Assembly: GCA_045599585.1 (NCBI GenBank)
Contig: JAZRWH010000128.1
Coordinates: forward strand, 1 to 32,885
Origin: RGIG464 sp045599585
Lineage (GTDB): Bacteria > Myxococcota_A > Bradymonadia > UBA4248
Direction of reading: 5' to 3'
DNA length: 32,885 nt
A model generated the notes under the pieces. It did not search any database, was not told where the DNA came from, and saw only the letters and a program-made list of their open reading frames with translations. Of the stretch, positions 1-8,868 are shown one piece after another. How positions within the stretch are numbered: position 1 is the first letter of the stretch; each line of letters begins with the position of its first letter. The position numbers and the translations under genes were made by a program.

Positions 1-1
1 T

Positions 2-88
2 TCGTACATCATCGATTATATTGAAGAATGGTCTCAGAAGGGGCGTGCTTACATTAATGCATGTTCTCTACCCAGAGATCGCGTATAG
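2..88 (+). CDS. C-terminal fragment of an upstream gene (unrecognised)
   Basis: The second frame is open from the window edge to a TAG at 86-88, giving 28 residues that end in SLPRDRV. I do not recognise the family from so short a piece. The main support that it is a real gene end is a good intrinsic terminator starting two bases after the stop (90-129). The start lies outside the window. Confidence 0.35.
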   Translation, partial: SYIIDYIEEWSQKGRAYINACSLPRDRV

Positions 89-89
89 T

Positions 90-129
90 GTTCGTTAAAT
101 CGGGATTCCGAGTTTTTGCGAACTTTTTT
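90..129 (+). terminator. intrinsic terminator of the upstream gene
   Basis: GTTCG (90-94) pairs with CGAAC (119-123), AAA with TTT inside it, and TCGG (100-103) with CCGA (108-111) around a short loop. Six T follow at 124-129. It lies directly after the stop at 88 and only 11 bases before the next ORF, so that ORF is unlikely to be co-transcribed with the gene before it. Confidence 0.55.
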
Positions 130-140
130 GGACGCTAGCG

Positions 141-1502
141 ATGTTTCCAGACAATCGATCGACGGAAAGCTGTAATAGCAAAGGGCAATGGGTCAAAGCC
201 GTGGATTGTCCGCTAGGCTGTAGTAATAACAGCTGTATCGAAAAAGTCTGCGACGAAGGCGCGGTTCGCTGTTCTGCAGGAAATTATGCTGTTGAAAAAT
301 GTCAAGGTAATGCTTGGGTCAAACAAGATTGTGCCTATAAGTGTTTTGATCGCGCCGAAGGCGCTACCTGTGAAGACAAAGTCTGCACGGAAGACGCTGT
401 TCAGTGCAAAGCTGACGTCGACAACATTCCTCAAAAATGTGTGAACAACGAATGGGTTGACCAAGCTGCCTGCAACTACAAGTGTATGCAGGATGGTTGC
501 GTTGAGAAAAACTGCGATGAGGGCGCAAGCCGATGCGAAGGCAGCAATCAGATTGTCTGTAATAACAACCAAGAAGAAACAATCATCTGCAAAGATGGTT
601 GCTCAGATAATAAATGTAACGATCACATTTGTGACTCGGGATATTTCCAGTGTTCTGCCGATGGTAAAAGTGTTCAGCAATGTAAAAATAACACTTGGAC
701 GACAAGTGCCACTTGCGGCACGAATGAAGCCTGTAGCGAGGATTATTCCTGTGTGTGCGCACCTGGCATGACGGAATGTAATGGCGAATGCGTTGATCTT
801 AATACAGATTCGAATAATTGCGGTAAGTGCGGTACAAAAGTGAGAGGTTGTGCAGGCGGTGAATCTTGTACGCCAAATATGAATATGTTCCCGCCGACGT
901 CGTACGCGCCTAAGAGCTGTTGTGATCCTAAAGCAGAACGCTATGTTTATTTAAATAGAGGGGTGAGCTGTGATGATGATGATAAATTTGCCGAAGCCAA
1001 TAGAGGGGGGCACAGCTATCAGTATTGTTTAACCGAAGAGGATATCAAGAATATCCCCAACTCTAAAAACTGCGTCGTTAGTATCGATTACGAGAGTTAC
1101 TTAACGGATGAGAGTAAATGCGGTACCAGCAGTGCTGACTATCGTAAGTGTGAACTCGTCGCTACGATCGATTCTAAGAAAAACCCGACCGTTTGTTCTG
1201 CAGGCCGCTGTTGTTTTTGGGAAGACGATTCGCTCCCAGTGGCTGGGGCTGGACCTAATAATACTGCTGCAAAATACAATCAGACGTATCAGTTCAATAA
1301 ATCCGATTGTTGCACGGGCATCGCTTTTGAGAAAACGAACGTTGGCGGTCGCTGGTCTTTCTGCACCGATGATCCCGAATATTATAAAACAGCGTGTGAT
1401 GCTTCTAAGTGTCCGAGTGGAGCGAAATGCACAGTCGATCTTGCTAAGAAATCCTGTACAATTTCGTCTACAGGAATATCAACAAAGATTACCATGCTGT
1501 AG
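141..1502 (+). CDS. cysteine-rich repeat protein, apparently missing its N-terminus
   Basis: The ORF encodes 453 residues with very many Cys. Residues 1-200 hold about five copies of a module with spacing C-x2-G-x3-C, then C, then W, then C-x3-C (for example CDEGAVRC at 37-44). Residues 203-245 contain a Stig1-like motif, with CNGECVDL followed by NNCGKCG. The remainder (about 255-453) is a different Cys-rich domain with paired Cys (SCC, RCC, DCC). The modules suggest a disulfide-bonded extracellular protein. The predicted start lies in the middle of a module, there is no signal peptide, no Shine-Dalgarno is visible before ATG 141, and the frame closes upstream at 96-98. Its relatives in this window carry lipoprotein signals, so this is probably a decapitated gene or recombination product. 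A true start outside ATG/GTG/TTG cannot be excluded. Confidence 0.65.
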   Translation: MFPDNRSTESCNSKGQWVKAVDCPLGCSNNSCIEKVCDEGAVRCSAGNYAVEKCQGNAWVKQDCAYKCFDRAEGATCEDKVCTEDAVQCKADVDNIPQKCVNNEWVDQAACNYKCMQDGCVEKNCDEGASRCEGSNQIVCNNNQEETIICKDGCSDNKCNDHICDSGYFQCSADGKSVQQCKNNTWTTSATCGTNEACSEDYSCVCAPGMTECNGECVDLNTDSNNCGKCGTKVRGCAGGESCTPNMNMFPPTSYAPKSCCDPKAERYVYLNRGVSCDDDDKFAEANRGGHSYQYCLTEEDIKNIPNSKNCVVSIDYESYLTDESKCGTSSADYRKCELVATIDSKKNPTVCSAGRCCFWEDDSLPVAGAGPNNTAAKYNQTYQFNKSDCCTGIAFEKTNVGGRWSFCTDDPEYYKTACDASKCPSGAKCTVDLAKKSCTISSTGISTKITML

Positions 1503-1526
1503 AGTAAACAGCATTTCATAAGCATC

Positions 1527-1561
1527 ATCCCGGTTGACTTTGGTTCAACCGGGATTTTTTT
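1527..1561 (+). terminator. intrinsic terminator after the first Cys-rich ORF
   Basis: A perfect stem ATCCCGGTTGA / TCAACCGGGAT encloses a short loop and runs into seven T. It lies 25 bases after the stop at 1502 and reads in the plus direction. Confidence 0.88.
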
Positions 1562-1569
1562 GCATCAAA

Positions 1570-1670
1570 GCAATCGATTATCGATTGCATACGCAGCGAG
1601 CCTCGCTTTTTGAGCTACCACAAACTGTTTTGTAAAGACTTACAATGGTCTCTAAGCGTTCGCTGCGTAT
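1570..1670. repeat. nested palindromes between convergent genes
   Basis: Three inverted repeats lie here. GCAATCGAT/ATCGATTGC flank a single T (1570-1588). AGCGAG/CTCGCT flank a single C (1595-1607) and are followed by T residues. ATACGCAGCG (1589-1598) is matched perfectly by CGCTGCGTAT (1661-1670). The position between the convergent genes ending at 1502 and 1691 suggests transcript ends. Read on the minus strand, the first palindrome is followed by TTTG and may help terminate the phosphoesterase gene. Confidence 0.5.
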
Positions 1671-1690
1671 TCTGTTGTTGGTAATTGCGA

Positions 1691-4600
1691 TTAGATTGAG
1701 GTTTTGGTGATCGTGGTTCCGACTGCAAAAATTTCAAATGCACCGTTGCCGTCGTTGTCATCTGCAAACGTAATCATGGCGTAGTCGTTGTTAGGTGTAC
1801 AGACGATGGCAGGTTGATAGGATTTTGCAGTTGCATAGGCAATGGAGTTGTTGGCTTGTTCGTTGCCCGGCGAATTGACACGTGCTTCAGCTGTGGTGGA
1901 AACAGTGCCCGCTGTGATGACGCGCATTTTGATGTCTTTGGCTGTTGGGTTGTACCAGACAACCTTTGCATTACCTTTGGCGTTCATGCAAACTTTGGGA
2001 TCCGTAACTTTTTGCGTGATAGCGGTATTTGAAAGTACAAAATCTGTGCCCTGTTTCGTGCCTGAAGCGTTGAACCGAGCGCCCATGATCGAATAGTCGC
2101 TCGACGTTCTGACATTCTGCCAAACGATAATAAATTCTGAGCCATCAGGTTTGCCCGAGACGCTTGGCAAATTCTGGTTGCCTTTGGATTCGCTATTCAC
2201 CGTTTTGACCGTCGTACGAGAAGTGCCGTCAGCATTCAGAATGCGCATTTTTGCCTGCGTCGAGCCATTGCCGTCGTCATCGTCTTCCCAGGTGACGACG
2301 ATCGAATGGTCTTCGGCCATAAACAAATCTGAGTGAACGCGTGTGCCTTTGACTTCATCTGCGATGGCGCGTTGAGCAAAAGCTTCGGTTCCGTTTGCTT
2401 TAAAGCCTCGTACGTAGATTTGAGGCATTTCTTTGACTTCGGAGTTGTCTGTCCATGAAACAGCAAATTGTCCATCCGAGGCCATGCTAATATGCGGATG
2501 ATATTGGTCACGCGTACTGACTGTGTTCACAACTTTTGTCGCAAAACGCTGCGAGCCATCGGCGTTAAAGCCGCGCATGTAAACTTGCGTCGAGCCATTG
2601 TTGTCGTTGTCATCCGTCCAAACAACGACGAAGTTTCCGTTTTTGTCCATGGCAACGTCTGGATCTGATTGATGGCCAGACGTCTTTTCGTTGATGACAA
2701 TTTCGGAATTGCCACTGATTGAACAAGACTCAGGATTCATAATACGAGCATAAATATCGTGCGCATTGTTGCTCGTGTTTACGATTTTTCCGTCAGCCTC
2801 GCTTGAGTCATCTTCCCAAACGTAGACAAGGCGACCTGTGTCGTTGGTTGCAACGACAGGTTTGATCTGATCTCCATCGCTGTTTGCATTAATGCTGCGG
2901 TGGACGAAGCCAAGGTAGTTTGCATCGTCGTACGTGTTCGTCATGGGCGTCGTAAAGTCGTATTTAAGTTCGAACTGATGCGCTTCGTTAGAGGGATCAT
3001 CGGGGTACCAGTTGTCGTAGGTCGTCGTGGGCCCAGTGTAAAGCGGCGAGCAGTAGAAACGATCTTTGCCTTCTTGAGAAAAGAAGGATTTGTTGCCTGT
3101 GACAACAGAGACGGTTTTGGCAACGACGCGGTTTTCTTTGGGATAAAAAGTAAGAATGCGGAGCCAACCGTTGCCAGCGCCAACATCGTGTTTGCAGTGC
3201 GCATTACAGCTTTTATTATTGGACGCTGTACAAGGCTTTTCAAACTGATAGTCAGTCAGAATCTGTTGAACGGTGTTGCCATTGTTACCTTTGTCTGCGC
3301 GGTGTTCGCTATCGCCTACGTGACCGTTCAAAATCATGACGATATTCGAGTGGCGTGACGTCAAGCCCCGCCATAACTCGCTTCCGCTTGCACCATTTGC
3401 GACAAACTGGTTTTGTGGCTTGCCACCGTATTTGGCATTGTGCGTAACGTTGGCATGCGTCGTAATAATGACTTTTTTGTTTTTGTTTTCGGCTTTCTGC
3501 AAAAACTTGTTCGCCCAGCACAGGGTTTCTTGGCGCGGCGCATATTCGAGGTTCAACACGAGGTAATCTTGGTTGCCTGCGCGGAATGTGCTGTACGTAT
3601 TGACTTTGTCGTACATGCCAGCATATCCGGGAATCGTCTTAAGATACGATTCGGGGAAGTATGTTGAAAACTTCGTTTTGCTTCGACCACCGATCTTGCC
3701 ACTAATGCGGTAGTCGTGGTTGCCATTGACGAGTGTAAACGGAACTTTAGCATCCAACAGAATTTGGTGGGCGTCTTTGGCGATTTTCCACTGAATGTCT
3801 GTGTTGTCATTCGTAATATCGCCCATGTGCACGACCATTTTGAGGTTGGGAATCACGGACGTGTTTTTGTTTTTGACGATCCAGTTCATTTGCTTGTGAT
3901 ACGTCGTCTGCTGCAAAGAGCTGTAGCGCGTGTAGTTTTGGGTGTCGGGCAAAATGACGATCGAAAAGGGTTCGCAGTCAGTGCCACAGGCATATTCACA
4001 TTTGCCAGCTTTGCAGGTTTGAGCCGTGTCGCAAGTCGTACCATTGGCCCACGCCGTGCAGCCGTTTGCGCCTTTTTTGCAAATCTGCGTTTTCGTGCCG
4101 TTTGCGGTGCATTGCGTTGCGCCCTCTGTACATGCGTTGGTACACGTCGCAACGCAGGCAATCGAAGTGGCGTCACAGACGGTGTTTGTTGGGCAGGCCG
4201 AGATGTTCCAGACGTTTCCGGTGGCCTTTACGTCACATGACATCTGCGATTTACCATCGTCCGAGCACTTTTTGTCGCCCGGATTGCATTGATGTTCGAT
4301 GGGCGCAACGCAGTTTGCTGTGCTGTCCGATTCTTCGCAGATTTTGCCAGTTGCACAGGTTTCGGTTTTGACCCACTGATTGCAGTTCGTTCCCGCAATC
4401 GGTTTGCACTCCATGACGGCGTCTGTTCCACTGCAGGTTTTTTCGCCGGCGGCACAGTCTGTTTCGCAGCCCTGGCGTACGCAGGTGTTCGTCGCCGCAT
4501 CGCAAATAAAATCTGTGCCACAGTCTTCTGATGGGCCAAATTCAAGGCAAGAATCGTTGTCAAATTGTCCGCAGTGCCTGATTTCAACGTCGGAACAGAC

Positions 4601-5164
4601 GGATTCTCCGAGTTTGCATTCGTCCACGCATCCCGTTACGCAGCCGTTTGTCGTCGTATCGCAATGGCTATTTTCGCCGCAGCTTTGGGGTAAACCCCAA
4701 TGCGAGCAACCCAATTCGTCGTCTTTGATGCACGTAATCACTTCGGCGCCAGCGCATTTTTTATCGCCCAGCGTACAAGCATCAGAGCACCCGTCGACGC
4801 ACGTGTTCGAGTCGTCATCACAAATCATATAGGGGCCGCAGTCGGCCGGGGCACTCCACGTGCGGCATCCGTCTTCGGCAGTTACGCAGAGCGAAATGCG
4901 TTCACCATCGCAACGTTTGGCGCCTTCATCACACGCATGCTCACACCCATCTACGATAGGAGACTCGTCACAGTCTTCGCCCGTGCACGGCTGATCGTCG
5001 CTGCCTTCGTTGGGCTTGTGCTCACAATCATCGCCCGTACATCCTTGGTAGTCACAATCGGGCGTTGCGCATTTGTCTACAAATGATACAATATCATCAG
5101 AACATCCTAATGTACCTGATGTACATATCGCGAGCAGTGTAAAAAATAACGTTTTTGACTTCAT
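1691..5164 (-). CDS. lipoprotein with Cys-rich stalk, calcineurin-like phosphoesterase domain and repeated C-terminal domain
   Basis: The product has 1157 residues. It starts MKSKTLFFTLLAICTSGTLGC, a signal peptide with lipid-attachment Cys21 in a somewhat atypical lipobox (TLGC). A strong Shine-Dalgarno (GAGGAG) supports ATG 5164. Residues about 70-395 carry six to seven Cys modules (for example CDEGAKRC, then GC-x2-W, then CG-x4-CDD-x3-NTCV). Residues about 398-640 form a metallophosphoesterase: LPDTQNY (near 404), HMGDITND (near 445), NGNHDYR (near 480), THANVTH (near 572) and GHVGDSEH (near 616) supply the expected metal ligands. Residues about 750-1150 are repeats of roughly 55-60 residues containing VVVWTDDNDNNGS-type strands, propeller-like. 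The protein likely hydrolyses a phosphoester at the cell surface. The substrate is unknown. Confidence 0.85.
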   Translation of the reverse strand: MKSKTLFFTLLAICTSGTLGCSDDIVSFVDKCATPDCDYQGCTGDDCEHKPNEGSDDQPCTGEDCDESPIVDGCEHACDEGAKRCDGERISLCVTAEDGCRTWSAPADCGPYMICDDDSNTCVDGCSDACTLGDKKCAGAEVITCIKDDELGCSHWGLPQSCGENSHCDTTTNGCVTGCVDECKLGESVCSDVEIRHCGQFDNDSCLEFGPSEDCGTDFICDAATNTCVRQGCETDCAAGEKTCSGTDAVMECKPIAGTNCNQWVKTETCATGKICEESDSTANCVAPIEHQCNPGDKKCSDDGKSQMSCDVKATGNVWNISACPTNTVCDATSIACVATCTNACTEGATQCTANGTKTQICKKGANGCTAWANGTTCDTAQTCKAGKCEYACGTDCEPFSIVILPDTQNYTRYSSLQQTTYHKQMNWIVKNKNTSVIPNLKMVVHMGDITNDNTDIQWKIAKDAHQILLDAKVPFTLVNGNHDYRISGKIGGRSKTKFSTYFPESYLKTIPGYAGMYDKVNTYSTFRAGNQDYLVLNLEYAPRQETLCWANKFLQKAENKNKKVIITTHANVTHNAKYGGKPQNQFVANGASGSELWRGLTSRHSNIVMILNGHVGDSEHRADKGNNGNTVQQILTDYQFEKPCTASNNKSCNAHCKHDVGAGNGWLRILTFYPKENRVVAKTVSVVTGNKSFFSQEGKDRFYCSPLYTGPTTTYDNWYPDDPSNEAHQFELKYDFTTPMTNTYDDANYLGFVHRSINANSDGDQIKPVVATNDTGRLVYVWEDDSSEADGKIVNTSNNAHDIYARIMNPESCSISGNSEIVINEKTSGHQSDPDVAMDKNGNFVVVWTDDNDNNGSTQVYMRGFNADGSQRFATKVVNTVSTRDQYHPHISMASDGQFAVSWTDNSEVKEMPQIYVRGFKANGTEAFAQRAIADEVKGTRVHSDLFMAEDHSIVVTWEDDDDGNGSTQAKMRILNADGTSRTTVKTVNSESKGNQNLPSVSGKPDGSEFIIVWQNVRTSSDYSIMGARFNASGTKQGTDFVLSNTAITQKVTDPKVCMNAKGNAKVVWYNPTAKDIKMRVITAGTVSTTAEARVNSPGNEQANNSIAYATAKSYQPAIVCTPNNDYAMITFADDNDGNGAFEIFAVGTTITKTSI

Positions 5165-5259
5165 AAGTTCTCCTCAGCAACCAGAGACAGGACATAGCCT
5201 GGTATTCTTTAATATTACAATATATTTTTATTCGATGCGATAGTTTGTTTGATCTGGCG

Positions 5260-5320
5260 GCCGCTATCGGCAAAGCCGATACGCGGCACGTGCTCCGGCT
5301 ATTTGCTTTGCAAATACGCC
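5260..5320 (+). repeat. bulged-C hairpin repeats, tandem pair (copies 1 and 2)
   Basis: Two hairpins lie at 5260-5287 and 5297-5320. Each reads outer stem, GC, TAT, inner stem (CGGC/GCCG in the first, TTGC/GCAA in the second), three-base loop, then ATA, unpaired C, GC and outer stem. They lie upstream of the phosphoesterase gene. The 425-base gap 5165-5589 holds these two copies, an AT-rich inverted repeat at 5354-5382 and a second pair of copies at 5489-5550. Confidence 0.75.
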
Positions 5321-5353
5321 TACGCAAGAACAGCTTAGACCTGCATTGATATG

Positions 5354-5382
5354 TAATAATTACAAGTTAATTGTAATTATTA
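5354..5382. promoter_or_regulatory. perfect AT-rich inverted repeat, possible operator
   Basis: TAATAATTACAA (5354-5365) is matched exactly by TTGTAATTATTA (5371-5382) around the spacer GTTAA. It lies about 190 bases upstream of the phosphoesterase start on the minus strand, in the only promoter-sized gap for that gene. No T tract is attached, so an operator or cruciform is more likely than a terminator. A second inverted repeat with a TTGTA/TACAA core lies upstream of the lipoprotein gene at 19185. Confidence 0.4.
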
Positions 5383-5482
5383 TATGTGTTTTGTGTTATT
5401 GCTTGTGTTATTGCTAAGATACAGCTCAACGAAGATGTTCTCTGAGATCGTACGCAAGACGCACTACGCGAGCCCAAACAGC

Positions 5483-5514
5483 AAAAAAGCCGCGTATGCC
5501 AGAGGCATAGCGGC
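5483..5514 (-). terminator. intrinsic terminator of the 5590-8850 gene, built from hairpin repeat copy 3
   Basis: Read on the minus strand, the hairpin (stem GCCGC, TAT, GCC, loop TCT, GGC, ATA, bulged C, GCGGC) is followed at once by six T (5488 to 5483). It lies 75 bases beyond the stop of the Cys-rich gene that ends at 5590. The hairpin itself (5489-5514) is a full member of the bulged-C repeat family. Confidence 0.7.
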
Positions 5515-5521
5515 TTTGCGT

Positions 5522-5550
5522 GCCGCGTATTGGCTTAAGCCAATAGCGGC
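5522..5550 (-). repeat. bulged-C hairpin repeat (copy 4)
   Basis: On the minus strand: GCCGC, TAT, TGGC, loop TTAA, GCCA, ATA, unpaired C, GCGGC. It forms a same-orientation doublet with copy 3 (5489-5514), 7 bases apart, just downstream of the minus-strand gene ending at 5590. Confidence 0.75.
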
Positions 5551-5589
5551 CGCTCAAAAGAAGAACGTGATGAAGTGTGTCGACTTTGA

Positions 5590-8500
5590 TTATTCGACGC
5601 AGACGCCAGGTTTGACGCAGAAGGCACCTTGGTTGCACGTGGCGTTGCCACAAGCACAGCCCTGCGCATCTGTACAGCTCCAGCCATAGGCCGAACACGT
5701 GTAGCCCATTTCGCGCGGATCGCGTATGGTGCCACGGCAAACGCATAAACCGTCTGCTGTCGCAGAGATGCCTGCCTTCGCGGCTGACAATCGGTCAGTA
5801 GACTCATCCTCGTCGTCGTTCGACGGTGCGTAATTACAAATTTGTTCAGCGTAGGCCGCTCCATAGATGCATGCACTCGATTTGAAGTCGCAGAAAGCGC
5901 CTTCGCGGCACGTTGTATTGCCGCATGGACAGCCTGCTGGATTAAGGCAAACCGGGACACTCATCAGAATCGGGGAGTAGCTAAATGTAATCATCCCGTA
6001 GTTTTGATCAATCGTAGCCTTTATTTCTGGGTTGTCCTGCATCGAAAAGAGCTCTTTGGAAGGATCTCGGTCATACTCCTCGTCGGCAGATAATTTCCAC
6101 AAATTGTAGTTAGGCAATTGGAAATGAAAATCTTGGATGATCAACTCATCCGTATTATAGCCAAAATAATGTAACGTGTGTCCCATGAGACAAGCCTTGC
6201 CTTGCGGACATGTTTCTAAACCGCACTGGCAGCCATCTTCGTTGATGCAAACGCGCAAGGTACCATTGGAGATGTATCCATCTTGCGTCGTCAGAGGCTC
6301 TTTTGTGTTTTTATGCACGCATTTGCCATCGACCAGTAACGCGCCAAGAGGACATTTAACATTGTCAGCTGTGCAGAGAGACTTGCTGCACACAAGCGAT
6401 TTGTTGCCTTCGTTACAATAATACTCAGACGCTATGTCGCCTTCGTATTTGTTATTGCCGCAGTAACAGCCGTCTTTTTTGGTTTCATAACCGACGTAAG
6501 GGCAAGCTCTATAATTGTTGCCACTTCGAATGAGTTTGCCGCCTGCCATGCAACCTTCTATTTTGTTGCAAGTCCAGCCGAAGTTGCAGATCCATTCAGG
6601 CCCTGGTGAGGCTGTGTTGAAGCACTCGCATTGTCCGTTGTTGCAAGTAGCTGAACCGAAGCATTTTTGGGAGCCGCATGCGCAGCCTTCGGGCTTGTTG
6701 CACATCCACGTGCGTCGTATGGTTTCGGGCCAGCCTCCTAAATTTTCGACATCACAGCGATAATCTTCGATGTTGCTGGTGTTGAGCGTACCGCTGCATA
6801 TGCATTCATTGTCGATACACATGGCATTTTTTGGACAGGCTTTGCCGCCACACTTGCATTGATCGTTTTCGCAAACCTGCGTGCCATCTTGCATTGCATT
6901 ACCATCGTCATTTCGAACGGTGCGGTCACACGCGTAGCCGCGAGCGAGTTCTGTGGTGCCACAGATGCATTGACCACTGTGACAACGGGTGTTGGTGGGA
7001 CATACGGTGCTACCACATTGGCAACCTTCTTCTTTGTTGCAAACCCAATCGTTGACAACCGTATCGTTGAGCCACTCGCCAGAGGCATCTAAAGTGACTT
7101 GGATGTTTTCACAAGTATAGCCTTCATTGTTTGGAGATGGATACGCAACAGGTTTGAACGCTTCGTTTGGGGAAGAGCAATAGCAAGTTTCGTTGATACA
7201 CGCATTATTGATTGGGCAATAGATTCCGCCGCATTCGCAACCTGTGGACTCTTTGCAAATCCATGCGTCGTGACGGCGGACTTTTGGATTTGTAGTGCAT
7301 TGGTAGCCTTCGAGTTTTTTAGGTTGAGGGTGTTTATCGGGGCCGCAAACACATTGTCCGTTTGAACAGATTGAACCTTTTGAACATACATTGTCGCCGC
7401 ATTTACAAGCGTCAGAATTGCATACCCATTGACCATCCGAACATTGGTAGCTCGTAGAACCGGGTATGGGGTTTTCTGCGCCTCGGCAAAGACATCGTCC
7501 TTCAGAACAGGTTTCTTGGTATGAACACGTATTTTGTCCGCAGGCACAATTGAAGTTAGCGCAGTACACGATGCCTGTTTCGGAACATTCGTAGTTATCA
7601 TCGGTTATTTCAACGCCATTGCATAGACAGCGCCCATCGGCAGTATATTTGCCGTTGCGGTGGCAAGATTTACTGTGTGCGTCTACAAATTCGTCGGCCG
7701 GAGCAACGCACGAACCGTTGACACAAGCGCTGTACAAGGGGCACGCTTGTCCGTTACAGGTACAACCTTTGGGGTTTGCACATACCCACGTACGGACGCC
7801 GCCTTGGGTCGGCAAAACATCGTCTGTTTTAGGTTGAAACTCGAGGCATTCGTAGCCTGCACCATTTTCGGGTCTTTTAGAGGGTTTGTTGTCTTTACCG
7901 CCGCACAAGAATGAACCGCCAGGACAGGATTGGTTGTCAAAGGAAAAAGTTGGAGTTTTGGGGGTGTTTTTGGCTGGGATTTCCCCTAGATCATCAGAAA
8001 CGAGAAAGCATAATTCTGGATCTTCTGAAGATATATAATAATAGTGTCCACAATTAATTATACTGGGTTTGTATGTTGTTTTTACGTTACGGAACGGGAT
8101 ATGATCTTGATCCTTCTCAACGTTGTCGAGCACGCAGACATTGTCAAAGATTCCCGAAGGGTTATCTTCAATGCGGTCATAATGAGGGGGATCAGTATAA
8201 TACTTTATATGGGAATACTTTGCTTCGTAATCGAGGTGCATTCCGTTAACGTAGCATCCACGTTCTATATTACAAAAGAACTCTACTTGAGTAGTGCATC
8301 CACTGCCGCCATCCGTGGCATACAAAATATCTAATTCCGATAAACCGATTTTATCTGCGTAATGACGGATAGCATCCGAATCTATAAAGCCGTCGCAGGC
8401 GTCGATCTCGAGTAAGTTTTCATCTATTTCAACGACGCGTTCCCTACCTAGATCTTCGTTCAAGCATAAGGCATCTTTATAGATCGTTTTGTCGCCACAA

Positions 8501-8850
8501 AGGCACGCTTTGGCGTTACACTTCCACAAATTATGCTCACAAATATATCCATCGGGCTTATTGGGCGCAGGTGTCGAACTGCAAAAGATATTTCCCTGTT
8601 TGCATTGAGCGCCTGCAATCACTGTTTTGCATGCGTAGGGACCGTCTGGCGTACAAGCATCGCCTTGGGCTACGCGAGTGCCCATGCAGTCGCACGATTC
8701 TGCCTGACACTGCCAAACCCCGTTGACGCATGCAAACCCCGTCAAATCATCGAGCTCTGTAAGAATTCCACAGTGCGGTAGTGGGAAAACATCGCCTTGA
8801 GCATAGGTTTTGCCTTCATAAGTGCATCCAGTTTTGCTCATGCATCGCAT
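5590..8850 (-). CDS. large cysteine-rich multi-repeat protein, cut from its lipoprotein signal by an in-frame TGA
   Basis: The open stretch encodes 1086 residues dominated by a module with spacing CxCG-x3-CP-x4-C-x4-CxC (for example CKCGGKACPKNAMC and CECGGIYCPINNAC), repeated about ten times and resembling an EGF/integrin-type disulfide fold. Between modules are longer, less Cys-rich inserts, notably around residues 125-290 and 860-960. As it stands the protein has no signal peptide, which is improbable for something this rich in Cys. Exactly in frame upstream (8869-9027) lies a clean lipoprotein signal followed by one TGA (8871-8869) and then six codons leading to ATG 8850. A GAGG lies 5 bases before ATG 8850, so restart is possible but would give a cytoplasmic product. 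The ancestral gene was surely 5590-9027. No function is recognised beyond a surface protein. Confidence 0.75.
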   Translation of the reverse strand: MRCMSKTGCTYEGKTYAQGDVFPLPHCGILTELDDLTGFACVNGVWQCQAESCDCMGTRVAQGDACTPDGPYACKTVIAGAQCKQGNIFCSSTPAPNKPDGYICEHNLWKCNAKACLCGDKTIYKDALCLNEDLGRERVVEIDENLLEIDACDGFIDSDAIRHYADKIGLSELDILYATDGGSGCTTQVEFFCNIERGCYVNGMHLDYEAKYSHIKYYTDPPHYDRIEDNPSGIFDNVCVLDNVEKDQDHIPFRNVKTTYKPSIINCGHYYYISSEDPELCFLVSDDLGEIPAKNTPKTPTFSFDNQSCPGGSFLCGGKDNKPSKRPENGAGYECLEFQPKTDDVLPTQGGVRTWVCANPKGCTCNGQACPLYSACVNGSCVAPADEFVDAHSKSCHRNGKYTADGRCLCNGVEITDDNYECSETGIVYCANFNCACGQNTCSYQETCSEGRCLCRGAENPIPGSTSYQCSDGQWVCNSDACKCGDNVCSKGSICSNGQCVCGPDKHPQPKKLEGYQCTTNPKVRRHDAWICKESTGCECGGIYCPINNACINETCYCSSPNEAFKPVAYPSPNNEGYTCENIQVTLDASGEWLNDTVVNDWVCNKEEGCQCGSTVCPTNTRCHSGQCICGTTELARGYACDRTVRNDDGNAMQDGTQVCENDQCKCGGKACPKNAMCIDNECICSGTLNTSNIEDYRCDVENLGGWPETIRRTWMCNKPEGCACGSQKCFGSATCNNGQCECFNTASPGPEWICNFGWTCNKIEGCMAGGKLIRSGNNYRACPYVGYETKKDGCYCGNNKYEGDIASEYYCNEGNKSLVCSKSLCTADNVKCPLGALLVDGKCVHKNTKEPLTTQDGYISNGTLRVCINEDGCQCGLETCPQGKACLMGHTLHYFGYNTDELIIQDFHFQLPNYNLWKLSADEEYDRDPSKELFSMQDNPEIKATIDQNYGMITFSYSPILMSVPVCLNPAGCPCGNTTCREGAFCDFKSSACIYGAAYAEQICNYAPSNDDEDESTDRLSAAKAGISATADGLCVCRGTIRDPREMGYTCSAYGWSCTDAQGCACGNATCNQGAFCVKPGVCVE

Positions 8851-8868
8851 GTCGCCCTCAAGTTTGTA

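Noticed and set aside
5260..5550. CRISPR array
   Set aside because: The repeated units here are hairpins with differing stems, not identical direct repeats with uniform spacers, and no cas genes are present.
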